From positions 15,917,248 to 15,981,247 of the forward strand of contig JAAOOA010000399.1 in the NCBI GenBank assembly GCA_012861695.1: a stretch of 64,000 nucleotides of DNA, read 5' to 3'. This DNA is from Trematomus loennbergii. Lineage: Eukaryota > Chordata > Actinopteri > Perciformes > Nototheniidae. The notes under the pieces are model-generated. The model searched no databases and had not been told where the DNA came from. It worked only from the letters and a program-made list of their open reading frames with translations. Shown one piece after another: positions 13,501 through 25,500 of this stretch (positions are counted from its first letter, which is position 1; each line of letters starts with the position of its first letter). The translations under genes were made by a program, and so were the position numbers.

Positions 13501-16500
13501 TCTGCGCTGCTGCAAGGGGCTGAGCAGAAAGCCTCTGATTTGACCAACAGATACCGCAGTTGCTCTCAGCGTCTTCCAGAGCTTTTTCCACTCTTTTATC
13601 TCGCTACATATCTTTCTCTCTTCCTCCTTCTGTCTTTTAGTCTCCCTCTTTCTTTCTGTCCTGGACTCTTGTATCTAGCTTACATTCATTTGCAGCGTGC
13701 AACTTTTGGACATGCCAGTCTGGATTTTGAGGTGTGTCTCCTCTGCATGTTTGTGTGCAGGACACCAAAATTGCCTCTCTGGAGCGCAACATTCGAGACC
13801 TGGAGGATGAGATCCAAATGCTGAAGGCGAACGGCTTGCTGAACACAGAGGACAGAGAGGAGGAGATCAAACAGATGGAGGTCTACAAAAACCACTCCAA
13901 GTTCATGAAGACCAAGGTATATAGGCTCTGCACTCTGCATGAAATGTAGATCCTATGACAATATGGCTGAAAAACCAACACAGTTGAGTCGTTTCGGTAC
14001 AGATATGACTGTGCAGCAAGGAGAATACTAAACAAAGCTGTGTGTCTTTTAAATAAGCTGCTTTAGCATTTAGTCTCATCAGCAAAGTGTTCTGTTGGCA
14101 ACTATCTGAGAGAAGCTTCTGTTTCTTTTAAAGAAATCAGCGTACCAAGGATACCAACTAAGGCAAACTCAGCAAGGGAGTTATATGGCATAATACAATA
14201 CTTAACATTTCTTTCGTAATTGCTTATAAAAGCTGGGTACTTTATTATTGTGCTGCCAAGAATCGTAATGTCGGCATTAGGACATTACCGCTTCACCTGT
14301 GTAGTTTTCAGAGCAGTGAGAGTTTCTATCAGTGCATGCTACATTACGTCATGATAACTTGTGTTTTAGCAGTTGGAGCTACACCAGCAGGGCCACCTGA
14401 AATCTGTTATTGTATCAAGGTGTGTGTGTGTCTGCTGCTCTCTAAGGCTCATATGTCTCTCAGGAGCTTTGGCCCTGTGTTTACATGCGCGGATCAGCCA
14501 CAGTTTTGTTATTCTATTTTTAGACCTCTTTCATTAATCATGAATAGAGATGATGTATAATATATGACAAATGCAGGAGAGTCAGTCCCAAATGCATTTT
14601 TAATGAGAGAGCGTGTTGATGAAAATAGTGCATAAGCCTTACTGACTGGCTCACTGTTTCCCACTCATTGTCTCTGTCATACCCCCACATATGCATTGCT
14701 AATTGCAATGGTTGTCGTCTGTAGATTGACCAGCTGAAGCAGGAGTTGTCAAAGAAGGAGTCGGAGCTGCTGGCCTTGCAGACAAAACTAGAGACTCTCA
14801 ACAACCAGAACTCAGACTGCAAACAGCATATCGAGGTGCTCAAAGAGTCTCTCACTGCCAAGGAGCAACGTGCTGCCATCCTTCAAACAGAGGTAACAGA
14901 AAAACCCTTAAAACATAAAGAAAATAAACATAACAATTCACTGCCACACAAAAAATGTCCTACTCCAAACCAAACCGAGCAAATAAGAGGCTAGCCCTGA
15001 GCCCGAGGCGTATTACTGCAAATCATATCAGCACTTCATTTACTCTGGGACTTCAAACTAAACTGTGACTCAGGGCTCCACCAAATATATAGAAATGAGA
15101 AGTGCACTGTCAAAGCACATCTCATAACCATTAAATAGCTACACTAACAAATAACTAACTGTGGATGCATTACTCTTACTGTAATGCATCCACCTTACAT
15201 CATTCCCATACTACGAAATACTCGCTCAGGACCTATGCTCCTTTGAATGACATAGAGATAAAGTTAAAATGGATTAATACCTAAAAGCCAGTATTAGCTG
15301 TGCCTATGTTTGTCTTATAATTCCTTGTGACTCATTTACCATCAAATACAAATGATGTAAGATTATTGTATTGTAAGTAGACTCACAGCACTGGGTGTGT
15401 TTGGATGTGTCGTGCTTCAGGTAGATGCTCTGCGTCTGCGTTTGGAGGAGAAAGAGTCCTTCCTGAACAAGAAAACCAAGCAGCTGCAGGACTTGACGGA
15501 GGAGAAGGGCACTCTCGCCGGAGAAATCAGGGATATGAAGGACATGCTGGAGGTCAAAGAAAGGAAGATCAATGTCCTGCAGAAAAAGGTGAACATCAAA
15601 AAAAAGGCCTGCCCTTTTGGGTGGATAACAGGAGTTTAAAAGTCAAAAAGTGTGACTACAAACTGAGGAAATTGTCAGTACCATTTACTAACCACTCTGA
15701 GTTATTGCTACATGATTAATCTGTTACAATGAACTATGGTGAGGAGGTGCAGGTGTATGTTGACCTACTCCAGATATAAATGGACATTTTAAATGAGTGG
15801 TGAGTTGGGCAATTGTTCATGTCAGATTTCTGTGTCCTGAACAAAACCAGTCACTCTGTGAAAAGATCAAACAGAATAGTTACTATCTCCATTAAGACTA
15901 GAGTCTCTGCTCTCAGGGGAAACGTGTCCATAGAAAGTCAAGCAAGAAGATATTTCTGCCTCACTGCCTCTAGTGTGTGTGTGCTATAAATACCCACTAA
16001 GTGTTACTCCCTCTCTCTCACTGACCCGCTCACCCATTCCCTTTCTTTCTCTCCCCTTGTTCTAACACACCTCCTCTTTCTCATCCATCTACTTGTATCC
16101 CTCTCTTTGACATCTCTCGTGATTTCTCCTGATGTGGTTATTTGGTTGTATTTCTCTGTTGTGTCAACCATATAGTATAGTATATTAGATCAGCGCACAT
16201 GTTTTAATGTCTTTTAAATAGCTGTGTTTTTACATTAGTCTCAATGCATAGTTCTAACAGATTGCTGCTTGATTTATATTCTGTTCTATTTTTAGTTCGA
16301 GTTCCTAAACTCCTCAAAGTCTGGCAGTTTTTTATGTTTTTAATGGGAATGCTTCGTTGTAAAGCCCTTGCACATTTCAAACTATGAACATGACGTTGTC
16401 TGTAGAGGGTATTAATCATCAAAGACTTTCATAATCTCTGAGTCCAGCTCTTAAAGCAACGTTAAGCACTCTGGTTTAAAGTCATGCTTTTTACACCTGC

Positions 16501-19500
16501 TGCTTCTTTCCCTTTTTCCGTCCCTGTGTCACCTCGTCCTCCCTGTGTCAGATTGAGAATCTGCAGGAGCAGCTGCGAGACAAAGACAAGCAGCTGGGGA
16601 ATCTGAAGGACCGGGTCAAGTCTCTGCAGACCGACTCCAGTAACACAGACACTGCCCTGGCGACCCTGGAGGAGGCTCTGTCAGAGAAGGTATGGTACAA
16701 AACGGCAGCATTAGGGAGGATGCAATGTTCACAGTTGAGATGTAAACACCTGCTGCAGGACAACATTATTGACGTGTGGCCGTTTCTGTACAGATTTAAC
16801 AAACAAGATATACATGACTGGTATCAATCATCAAGTATAAGTCTCAGCAAAAAGCTAATAAGCATATTTTCCAAACTTTTCCTTAGATCAAACCCAACTC
16901 TGCAAACTTGAACTTGTTGTTTATGACACCTCATACAACTTAAAGTTCTTAGCGCTTTACACTTAATTCTTAAGTCGCTTGATATGTGTCTTGTTTCTCA
17001 CACTGAGCTAAGACTTTGGTCATTCTTAAGATGTTTCTTTAAAGCATTCTCAAGTGTATTTCATTTAACTCTGTTTGTATGTCTCTGTGTGTTAGGAGAG
17101 GATTATAGAGCGTTTAAAGGACCAAAGGGAGAGGGAAGACAGAGAACGTCTGGATGAAGTGGATTCCTACAGGAAGGAGAACAAGGATCTGAAGGAGAAG
17201 GTCAACGGCCTTCAGATAGAACTAACAGAGAAAGAGGTCAGTGAGTACGCATGGAGCAAAGACATGCTGCTGCTATACTCTGCTATGCTGTACTTTACTG
17301 CACATCTTTCCTGTTTCTATCAGTAGGCCCTCACTTTGTATGTAACCTGTGTCACTTTGTCCTAGTTTGACCCGCTGGTTTGAACCTGTGCTAACTCTCT
17401 GCGCTGTCTGTCCCCCTGCAGTCCAGCCTCATCGATCTGAAGGATCATGCTTCGTCTTTGGCCTCCTCTAGCCTCAAGAAGGAATCAAAGCTAAAAACAC
17501 TGGAGATCGCCATCGAGCAAAAAAAAGAGGAGTGTAGTAAGTTGGAGACGCAGTTGCAGAAGGTAAGGGTGCATTTCAAAGTACACATTTGACTCATCGT
17601 GCTAATGTGTAGATCTCATTATTATTCTATGAAACAGGAATTTACTATTCCATTTGTTTTTATACTGGACGTAAAGCTCTATCATTCTGTCCACATGTTG
17701 TTGCATTGAAAGAGGCAGTCCAACATCAGGGTGAAACCTCTGTTGGCATTACAATCTGATTGCAAAGACCATGTAGTAGATTTTCACATGATATACATCT
17801 GAAATTGACATCTAAGTTTAAGAAAAGTTAAAGAGCAATAACTACAAGGCTTTATAAAAATGTGTTTGTCACCTACTGTTTCAAAGGTCAAACGTTTTTT
17901 ACTTTCAAATGTACAGTTGTTGTTCTTTGTAACCAATGCTCTACACACTCAAAACATAGATTTCATTTTTCATTTTCAAGTCAACTCCCACATACATCTG
18001 ATTTGTTTAACCCTTACACCCTTACACCCAGTCAATATACCCATTGGCTGCATACAAATAAAACCAATTAAAATGAATTTTAAAAATGAAAATGAAAAAA
18101 ACATTATCTTTATGAAAAGGTTATACACAGATGAAGAAGGTATCAAAGAGAGAAATTGCTTATTTTAGTCTTCATTATTTATGATTAATGCTTTAACTTT
18201 GGCTGAACTATGCATAGCTTCTCTGCCCTGAGCGGAGATTGCAAATGCCCTCCATTAATTTCACCACTGTGCGTCACCACTGAAAGGAAAAATATTAGCT
18301 CACCTTAAGTCCTGGAACCACTTCGAAAGAGACTATCAAGTTATTAAAAGAGTTTTGTGTTTTTTATATTTCTCCACTAATTTACAGTATTTCTGCACCA
18401 AGGCCTCTCACTATATCGTTATCAACTTATCGTACAATATGGACAAGAACATCAGATCATTTTTCTATATTTTCTTTTAACAAAAGCAGTGATTGTGGCA
18501 GGCCTTCTTGCTGTGTGTTCAAATCAAATCAAATCAAATCAAGTTTTATTTATATAGCACATTTTTAAACGATTTTTGGTCGAGCCAAAGTGCTGTACAT
18601 ATAATAAAAAGACCCTACAGTAAAGACACTTTACAGCAAATACAACAGCACAGCTTGTGCAGAATATCAGTATGAGAAAACGACACCCTCTGTCCTTTAG
18701 ACCCTCACATCGTACAAGGTGTTGTTTCCATAGAGCAGTGCTTCTCAAACTTTTTTCAGTAATGTACCCCCTTTGAAACATTTTCTCAGCCAAGTATCCC
18801 CTGACCGACCCCGAACATTTTGATCGAAAAAGCCTATATAAATAATTACAATATAGTGATGTTCCCTCAGTGTGTGATTTATTAACTCCTTCGTGCATGC
18901 ATTACAACAAACTAAGGATATTTTCATCTTCATGCATGAAAAAAAATAACATAACGACATTTTTATAAAACAGATTTTTCCAAGGAGTTTTTCAATTGAA
19001 GTAATATGTTTAACAAACCAATGAACAAAATGATATATTGTGAAAAACTATAAAATACAATACACACATTTGACATGTTTATATGAGGACCCCCTTGGTG
19101 GTTCTAGGAATATTTTATATAAAATTGTGTTTTCTATTTAACTTATTGTACTAAGATTATTTTTGTAATCATGCATGGTATTTTTTTAATTAACCTTTTT
19201 TTTATTTTATTTTTTAAATCTCGCGTAACCCCTGCAGTACCCCCAGGGGTCCGCGTACCCCTTAGAGAATCACTGCCATAGAGGGTGATTCTCAATGGAT
19301 AATCTCCAATTCCTCAACAGAATGCACTTTTTGCCATTAAACATAAGGAAATGTGAAGACTTTTAATCCTTTTTTAAGCTTCATACGCAAGAATGTGAAC
19401 CTGCCTTATATAAACACAGTTGATTATGATAATAACACCAGGCCCTCACTGCTGTGATTGGCTGCACTGCTCTGTTAGGCCTGCTGCAGGGAGCAGACAG

Positions 19501-22500
19501 TCCATAAAATACGTCCTCCGCCTCCTCCTACTCCATCACCCACAGACTATCCCCATGTCTGTCCCTCTACATTTGTCTGTGCTGTGTTGTCCCTAACCTG
19601 TAACAACGTGTGCTGTACTGACACTATGTTACTGCTCTGTCCAACATGTATTGTGACATGTCTGATCCTGCTGTTCCCTCCTCTGGCTCAACTAAATCCT
19701 AACACTTACTCTCCCGCCCCGCTCCCTTCCTCAACCCTTCCGTTTTCAATGTAGCAAGCTGAGCAGCTATTCAGTCACATGAAAAATCCTGTAAGTCCCT
19801 CTCTTGAGCTCTCTGAGGCACATATTGAAAGCATGAGGACCACTGATTACGTCTTTGAAACATGCTAAATGGTGATCATGCCAGCCGTCAGCGCAGGTTC
19901 TGCTTACACCTCCGAGCCACCAGACACATGTTGATCATCACACCGTACTGATATAGTGAGCTTTACACTGCACTCAGAGTCCTGTGCAACTGTTTGTGTT
20001 GTGACACATGGTGAAGCTGGTGCTTATTACACAGTATTTCAAGTGTATTCTGAACTTTATTAATAGTGGTCTGTAGCTGGTTTATCTGTTGCTAGTGTAT
20101 TTAACTACAGTGTGTTTTCTTCTTCTTGCACATTAGTGTAACAGGTTTCGAAGTGTGAAGCTGACCTTTTTTTTATCGTTTTCATATTTTGTATTGTTTA
20201 AAGACGACGGAGATAAAATGTGGATTTAACTTTTTTTTGTCTTTTACAGAATACAATTCTGTGTATTTAAGAATCTCAGATCCAGGTCAGGCGTAAAATA
20301 GTTTCAAGGGGTGCACTGATAATCGATTTTTAAAGCTGATAACAACATCACGTGTATCTTTGACAGATTTTTGTTGAGTTTATAAGTACAGTAGCTATAG
20401 TGTGTTTTTACAATCTTTGAACACATCCTAAAAATATCCTTGGCTTTCGACATCTTAAACGGCAGGCTGAATGGAGCCTAATTTCTATATCCAAAACATT
20501 TATTTTGACAAGGTTATTTTGAAATGCCCTCACATGAATTGGTGGATTTATAATAACGATGTACATTTTTGCAATTTGAATCATTGAAAGAAATCTCCCA
20601 CAAGTAAAATCCTGACATCACTCCTCATGCTTAAAATATGAAACGTATTCTCCATTCTTTTGACTGACAATCACAAAGACTGTGCAGCTTCGTTGGGTTT
20701 GCATGACGTGGTCGACCTTGTTGCATGTTGTCACTGTTGGTGTTGCCACGCTTTCTTTCGTCACAGTGTGGTGTGGTTAGCTGAGGTGTCATCCGTGGTT
20801 GGAGATCTCTGCAGTGTTTTGGTGGTTGCTCTCTGGCTCTGTACAACTTTGCACTTTTGCGACCTGTGTTGACGTGTGGCTGCATATTGTCTCGAGGGTG
20901 ATGTGTACCACTGTAATGTACTTCATGAAGAGTTACAAACTGTTGCACTAGTAGTGAGATAAGTCAATATTGACCAAGCAGTAGAGCTGTGTTTAGTTTG
21001 TGACAGAAAGAGACAGAATCACAATTTATCTTTCCACTGCCACTAATTTGTTACCATTTTTGACACAAGACACAAACACACACATACCCAATCCTGTATT
21101 CTGCACACTCACCAAGTGGGGGAAGTGTCTGGCAGTCTCAGAGGGCTGTTAAATGGAGCTAAATAATAGCTCTGTTAAAGCTAATGAGCCAGCACCAGTA
21201 ATGATGCCCTTGTCCACAACATTTGACTCTGCTATATTCATTCAGAAACAGAGAGGGAAAGAGAGAGTGCAAGGGGAGTGGTTAATATAAGACAATGATG
21301 GACTGCAATGTACCGCGTGTATCTCTCTTCAGTGGGCAGTAACACATGCTGTGCTGTGCTGCATGATTATGTTGATGTTATAATGTTAACTGAGTGTATC
21401 TGTGGTTGCGTGCATGTTTGTGTCTTTCTCTGGCACGTGGATGCAGAAGGCCCATGAGGTGGATCATCAGACCGGCCCCAGAGGGAACCCGGAGTACGTG
21501 GACCGAGTGAAGCTGCTGGAGAAGGAGGTGAATTACTACAAGGACGAGGCGAACAAGTCTCAGACGGAGGTGGAGAGGCTCCTGGACATCCTGCGAGAGG
21601 TGGAGACTGAAAAGAATGACAAGGACAAGAAAATCACTGAGCTGGAAAGGTAATTAACTTTGACTGCTTGGACAAGTTGGCGAAAGTATTCAAAGGCATC
21701 TTAACCTTAACTTTACACTGATGTTATACCTCACTTTTGGTATAGTAACATATATAATCAGATTTCTGCATAAACATACTATCCTCTAACAAACCCCTTC
21801 TGGCTTTCAAACTATGATATACAATAATGCAAACATTCATTATAGGAGCACAACATGATTTAAAGAATCCAGTGATTTATTTTCTCTCTTACTCAAAGTG
21901 CTATGTTGCTGCTGTGGACATACAGATAGTTATGGCTTTATCTGTATATTTGTTTTAAATGTTGCCTTATTGTTTGCATCACACAAAAAACTCCAAAACA
22001 TTTATTTTGTAATTTGTGTGAATTTGTTATTATCCCAAATGTTTGTTTATATTGTATGTAGATAATTTCTTCTGTGGTGTTTGGTATCGTGAATTTGAGA
22101 AAGCACATTGTCTTGCACTGAACCCAGACCTGGTCTTACACTCAGAAATACACCCTTTGATGGACAATCATTTTGGCTGCTTGTTGAGACACACACAGAA
22201 GGCTCTCTGTTGAAGTTGTGACGCTATGTGAGATGTGATATTTGAACACAAAGTGCCACTCAATCACCCCCATAATGGAAGAGGTCAAACTGATTTCAGT
22301 TAATGGACCACATAAATAAAGCTGGTGGCCTCATCAGCTCTTGGTTCACCTCTCAGTGTGGTACGTGGTCTTGAGCCTCAACACTAGAAGCTTTTGGCTT
22401 TGGTTCAGCTGTTGGAGGAAACCATCGTCATTCACTTTGGCTGGAATTTAAAATGATGAAATAAAGACTGAATGGACTGCATGAAAATGACACATTAGCT

Positions 22501-25500
22501 CTGTCTAGAGAAGAAAGAGGGCGTTAAGAGTTGAGTAGAGCCGTACCATGCAGTGAAAAAAAGTTCTATTTGCTCTTCCTTATAGCAACAGGGTCCATTT
22601 AATTTTTGTCTCATGCTCATTGTGGTGGTTTTCAATTAATTGACTGTTCTTTTCCTTTTTTGCCAACTTTACCCACTCTTTTCTATCCCTTTTACCTTTC
22701 TATCATCTGTTTCATGCCCACCTATCCCTCCTTCAACCTCTGCCATTGATCTTTTTTTCAATCGACAACTCAACCCTCCCTTTTTTTAAATCTCTCCACC
22801 ATCTCCCGGGCTCCTTTTCTGTTGTACGCCCCGACACCAGCCCCCCTTCCACTGCCCCTCGCCCCGCCCCTCGTCCCGGTGGCAGAGCTCCCCCTGACCC
22901 GCTCCCTTCAGTGTCCGCAGCCCCCCAGCAGATAGGGGGCATGGTGTGGGATTTCCTGGGAAAGTGAGTGCTCTGCCCTGGCACTTTCTGCTCGGCTGCG
23001 TGGTTAAAGTCTCGGACTGCGACTGCTGCAACTGCATCTGGTTTCACCTGTGTGCCTGGGTCTGCCTGCTGTCTGAAGGATTCACATCACTTTGTATCAG
23101 AGTGACGGGCTGTTTTTAATCGGTGGTGTTAGCGCTGTACATGATGCAAAGATCCCTGGATTCATGTTTGCTTCTATTTATTACTCTTGTGTTTACTCAA
23201 CGGTATGCATGTGTGCCATGAATGTTTTTGAACTACTCTGTGTGAGTGTGAGAGAGTTTAGGCAGCACGTTTATTATTTTTCCAAACTGCATGTGACAAC
23301 CATCATTAAAAGTCATCTAAGCCTGAACTGATGACAGAATGTGGAATAAAGTAAATTGACAAATCACATTACAATGACAAACCAGCACCACGTCAAAAAT
23401 AACTGTGTTACTCAAATATTGTAAGTCTTAATGATCCAAATTAATAACATGTTTGGACGTTTTGAGTTCAGGATTTGTACTTCAAAGGCGTTCATATAGT
23501 ATAATCTGTGCTTTACTTTGGATTGGCTTAACAGTAGACTTTACTTCATGCTTGGTTTGCTGCTGTGGCCTGCTTCTGTAATGATGCATAGTAAAGTCCC
23601 ACAAAAAGAAAATCACACCAGGGATGCAGCAAACTAGTAACGACATTTCACAGATTTGACTTTGAAATGTTCACAGTTTTAACTGAAAGCCCCTGTCAAA
23701 AAGTGTGCATATATATATAGATATTTGATGCTGTAAAGACTGCATATATACTGCATTAGAAGCGTGTTGTTCCCTACTCACCTTTCGTTTTTCATCCATT
23801 TTGTTGACTATGTTATATTTTCTGTCCTTCAGTGTGCTTTGTTAAGTGCAAATACACACTGACACACTAACAGATGCACACATTCACGTTTTTGTGTCTT
23901 TATGTGGCGTTGGTTGTCTGTTGCAACCTATACAAGATAATTCCATCCAGAGCTGAGGCCTCTTCTTCCTCAGCTCATTGTATCCACCCATCTCCCCTTT
24001 ACCCTCACACTCTGTAACTCTCCCCTGACAGCCCCTCTCTCTTCTTGTGGTTTTTTCTCATTGCCAACCTTCCTGCTCTCCTTCCCCTTCACCCTTCCAA
24101 GCTTGCTCTAACCGATACAAAGGGAAACAGCCTAGTGACCTGCATGAACAGAGCTGAGTCTCCAAGTCTACACACGTCTGTGAGTGAGGTGCTGTAGTAG
24201 GTAGGGTCTGGACTGAACCCTTAATCGTGAAGTGTGTCAGTCCAGTTGGGTCTTTTCTGTCTGAACCTCCCTGCATCCATGACTAATTCTCCCAGTAGCT
24301 CACTCCTTCTCCCGGTCTAACCACGGTTGGCTTTCCTTCCTATTGCTCGGCCACTCAGACCTGTCTTCCCTCTTCTTCTTTCGCCCTGCTGACTAGTGCC
24401 TGTCTGACTGCATGTCTCCAAGGTTTGGCAGCAGATGCACACGGTGCCGTAATTTCAGAGAAGGTGCATCCTGCATTACTGTATCTGTGTCAGGCTGCAG
24501 TGCAGTAGCTGTCACAGGCGACTCTGTAATATCCCATATGCTGTTTGACAATGAATACACTGTGATCTCCTCGGGGTCCTCTGTACTGTTTTTTGTGGTT
24601 GTTTTTTATTTTGTGGATCTAATGTATCTTTTTTTTTTACCTTTCCTTTGTGTGCTCTCGTCTCCTCCACTTGTCGTCTCATATCTTTGTCTTCTACCTC
24701 ATCCTCTCCCCATCTGCAGTCTAACTCCAAGGTAAGTTATGCCCCTCCCCACATTTCCCCCCATCTCTACCTCGATCCACCCTAACTCTTGTGCTTAAAC
24801 ATGTGATTCATTTCAGCAATGTCATTTTTACATGAAGCTATGAATTAATCTGTGATACTCATGTCTTGTCGCTGTCCCGGTCATCTTGTGATTGCTACCA
24901 TTTTGAAACAACATTCATTCAAAATGCACCTGACACGATCATCCATTACGCTTTACTTGTTTTCTTGTCTGTTTTTCATGTTTTCTCTTTTTGTTGTATG
25001 ATATTTGGGAATATATTGTACCCTACTCACACTACTTACTTCCTATGCAACACTAATCCTCAATAATATAATGCATTTTGACATTTTATAGTAAATAAAT
25101 GTTGCAGCAACTACAGATTGGATTTCCGAAAAGAATATATAAGCATGGAAATATGCTTAAAGTTTTATGGTTTTACAGACAAGGTGGCAAAGACCAGACC
25201 AAGAAGGGTCCAAATGTCAAACTGGGACCACAAGGGGACAAGAAGGGCTTAGTACAAGACCCTCGTAAGGATGGCTCCATGGACCACTTAAAGGTACGGT
25301 TAAGAAAGTACACTGTGTATTTACTATGTACTGTATGTAAAAAGAGGGACGTAGTCACCAAGACTTCATCGATTGGTTATTTGACTGCTGTTTTGCAAGC
25401 TCCAGTTATGCATGGCTGTCACTATCTCAGTTTTATGAAACACGAAGGTGAAGAAAATTCAAACTAAACACTGAAAAAAAAATGTTTAGGGACAAAAAGT

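Larger units (their letters stand above)
17563..21446 (+). other. ERC2 intron with a hAT-like element and a candidate microexon
   Basis: Large intron between coiled-coil exons ending at 17562 and starting at 21447. It holds a LINE-tail-like fragment (about 18520-18600), a 540-bp hAT-like element (18736-19275) and a possible 36-nt cassette exon (19755-19790). The remainder is AT-rich with no recognisable feature. Confidence 0.6.
21650..25178 (+). other. ERC2 intron region with candidate optional exons
   Basis: Between the phase-2 donor at 21650 and the phase-2 acceptor at 25178. It contains the proposed 123-nt exon (22841-22963) and the 12-nt microexon (24720-24731). CT-rich tracts lie upstream of both. 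Otherwise nothing recognisable was seen. Confidence 0.6.

Noticed and set aside
20631..20948. ORF of 105 aa on the minus strand inside an ERC2 intron
   Set aside because: No homology, no splice context and no repeat-encoded protein signature.
22733..23047. Minus-strand ORF of 104 aa
   Set aside because: No family match and composition driven by GC-rich sequence. The plus strand has the better-supported cassette exon.
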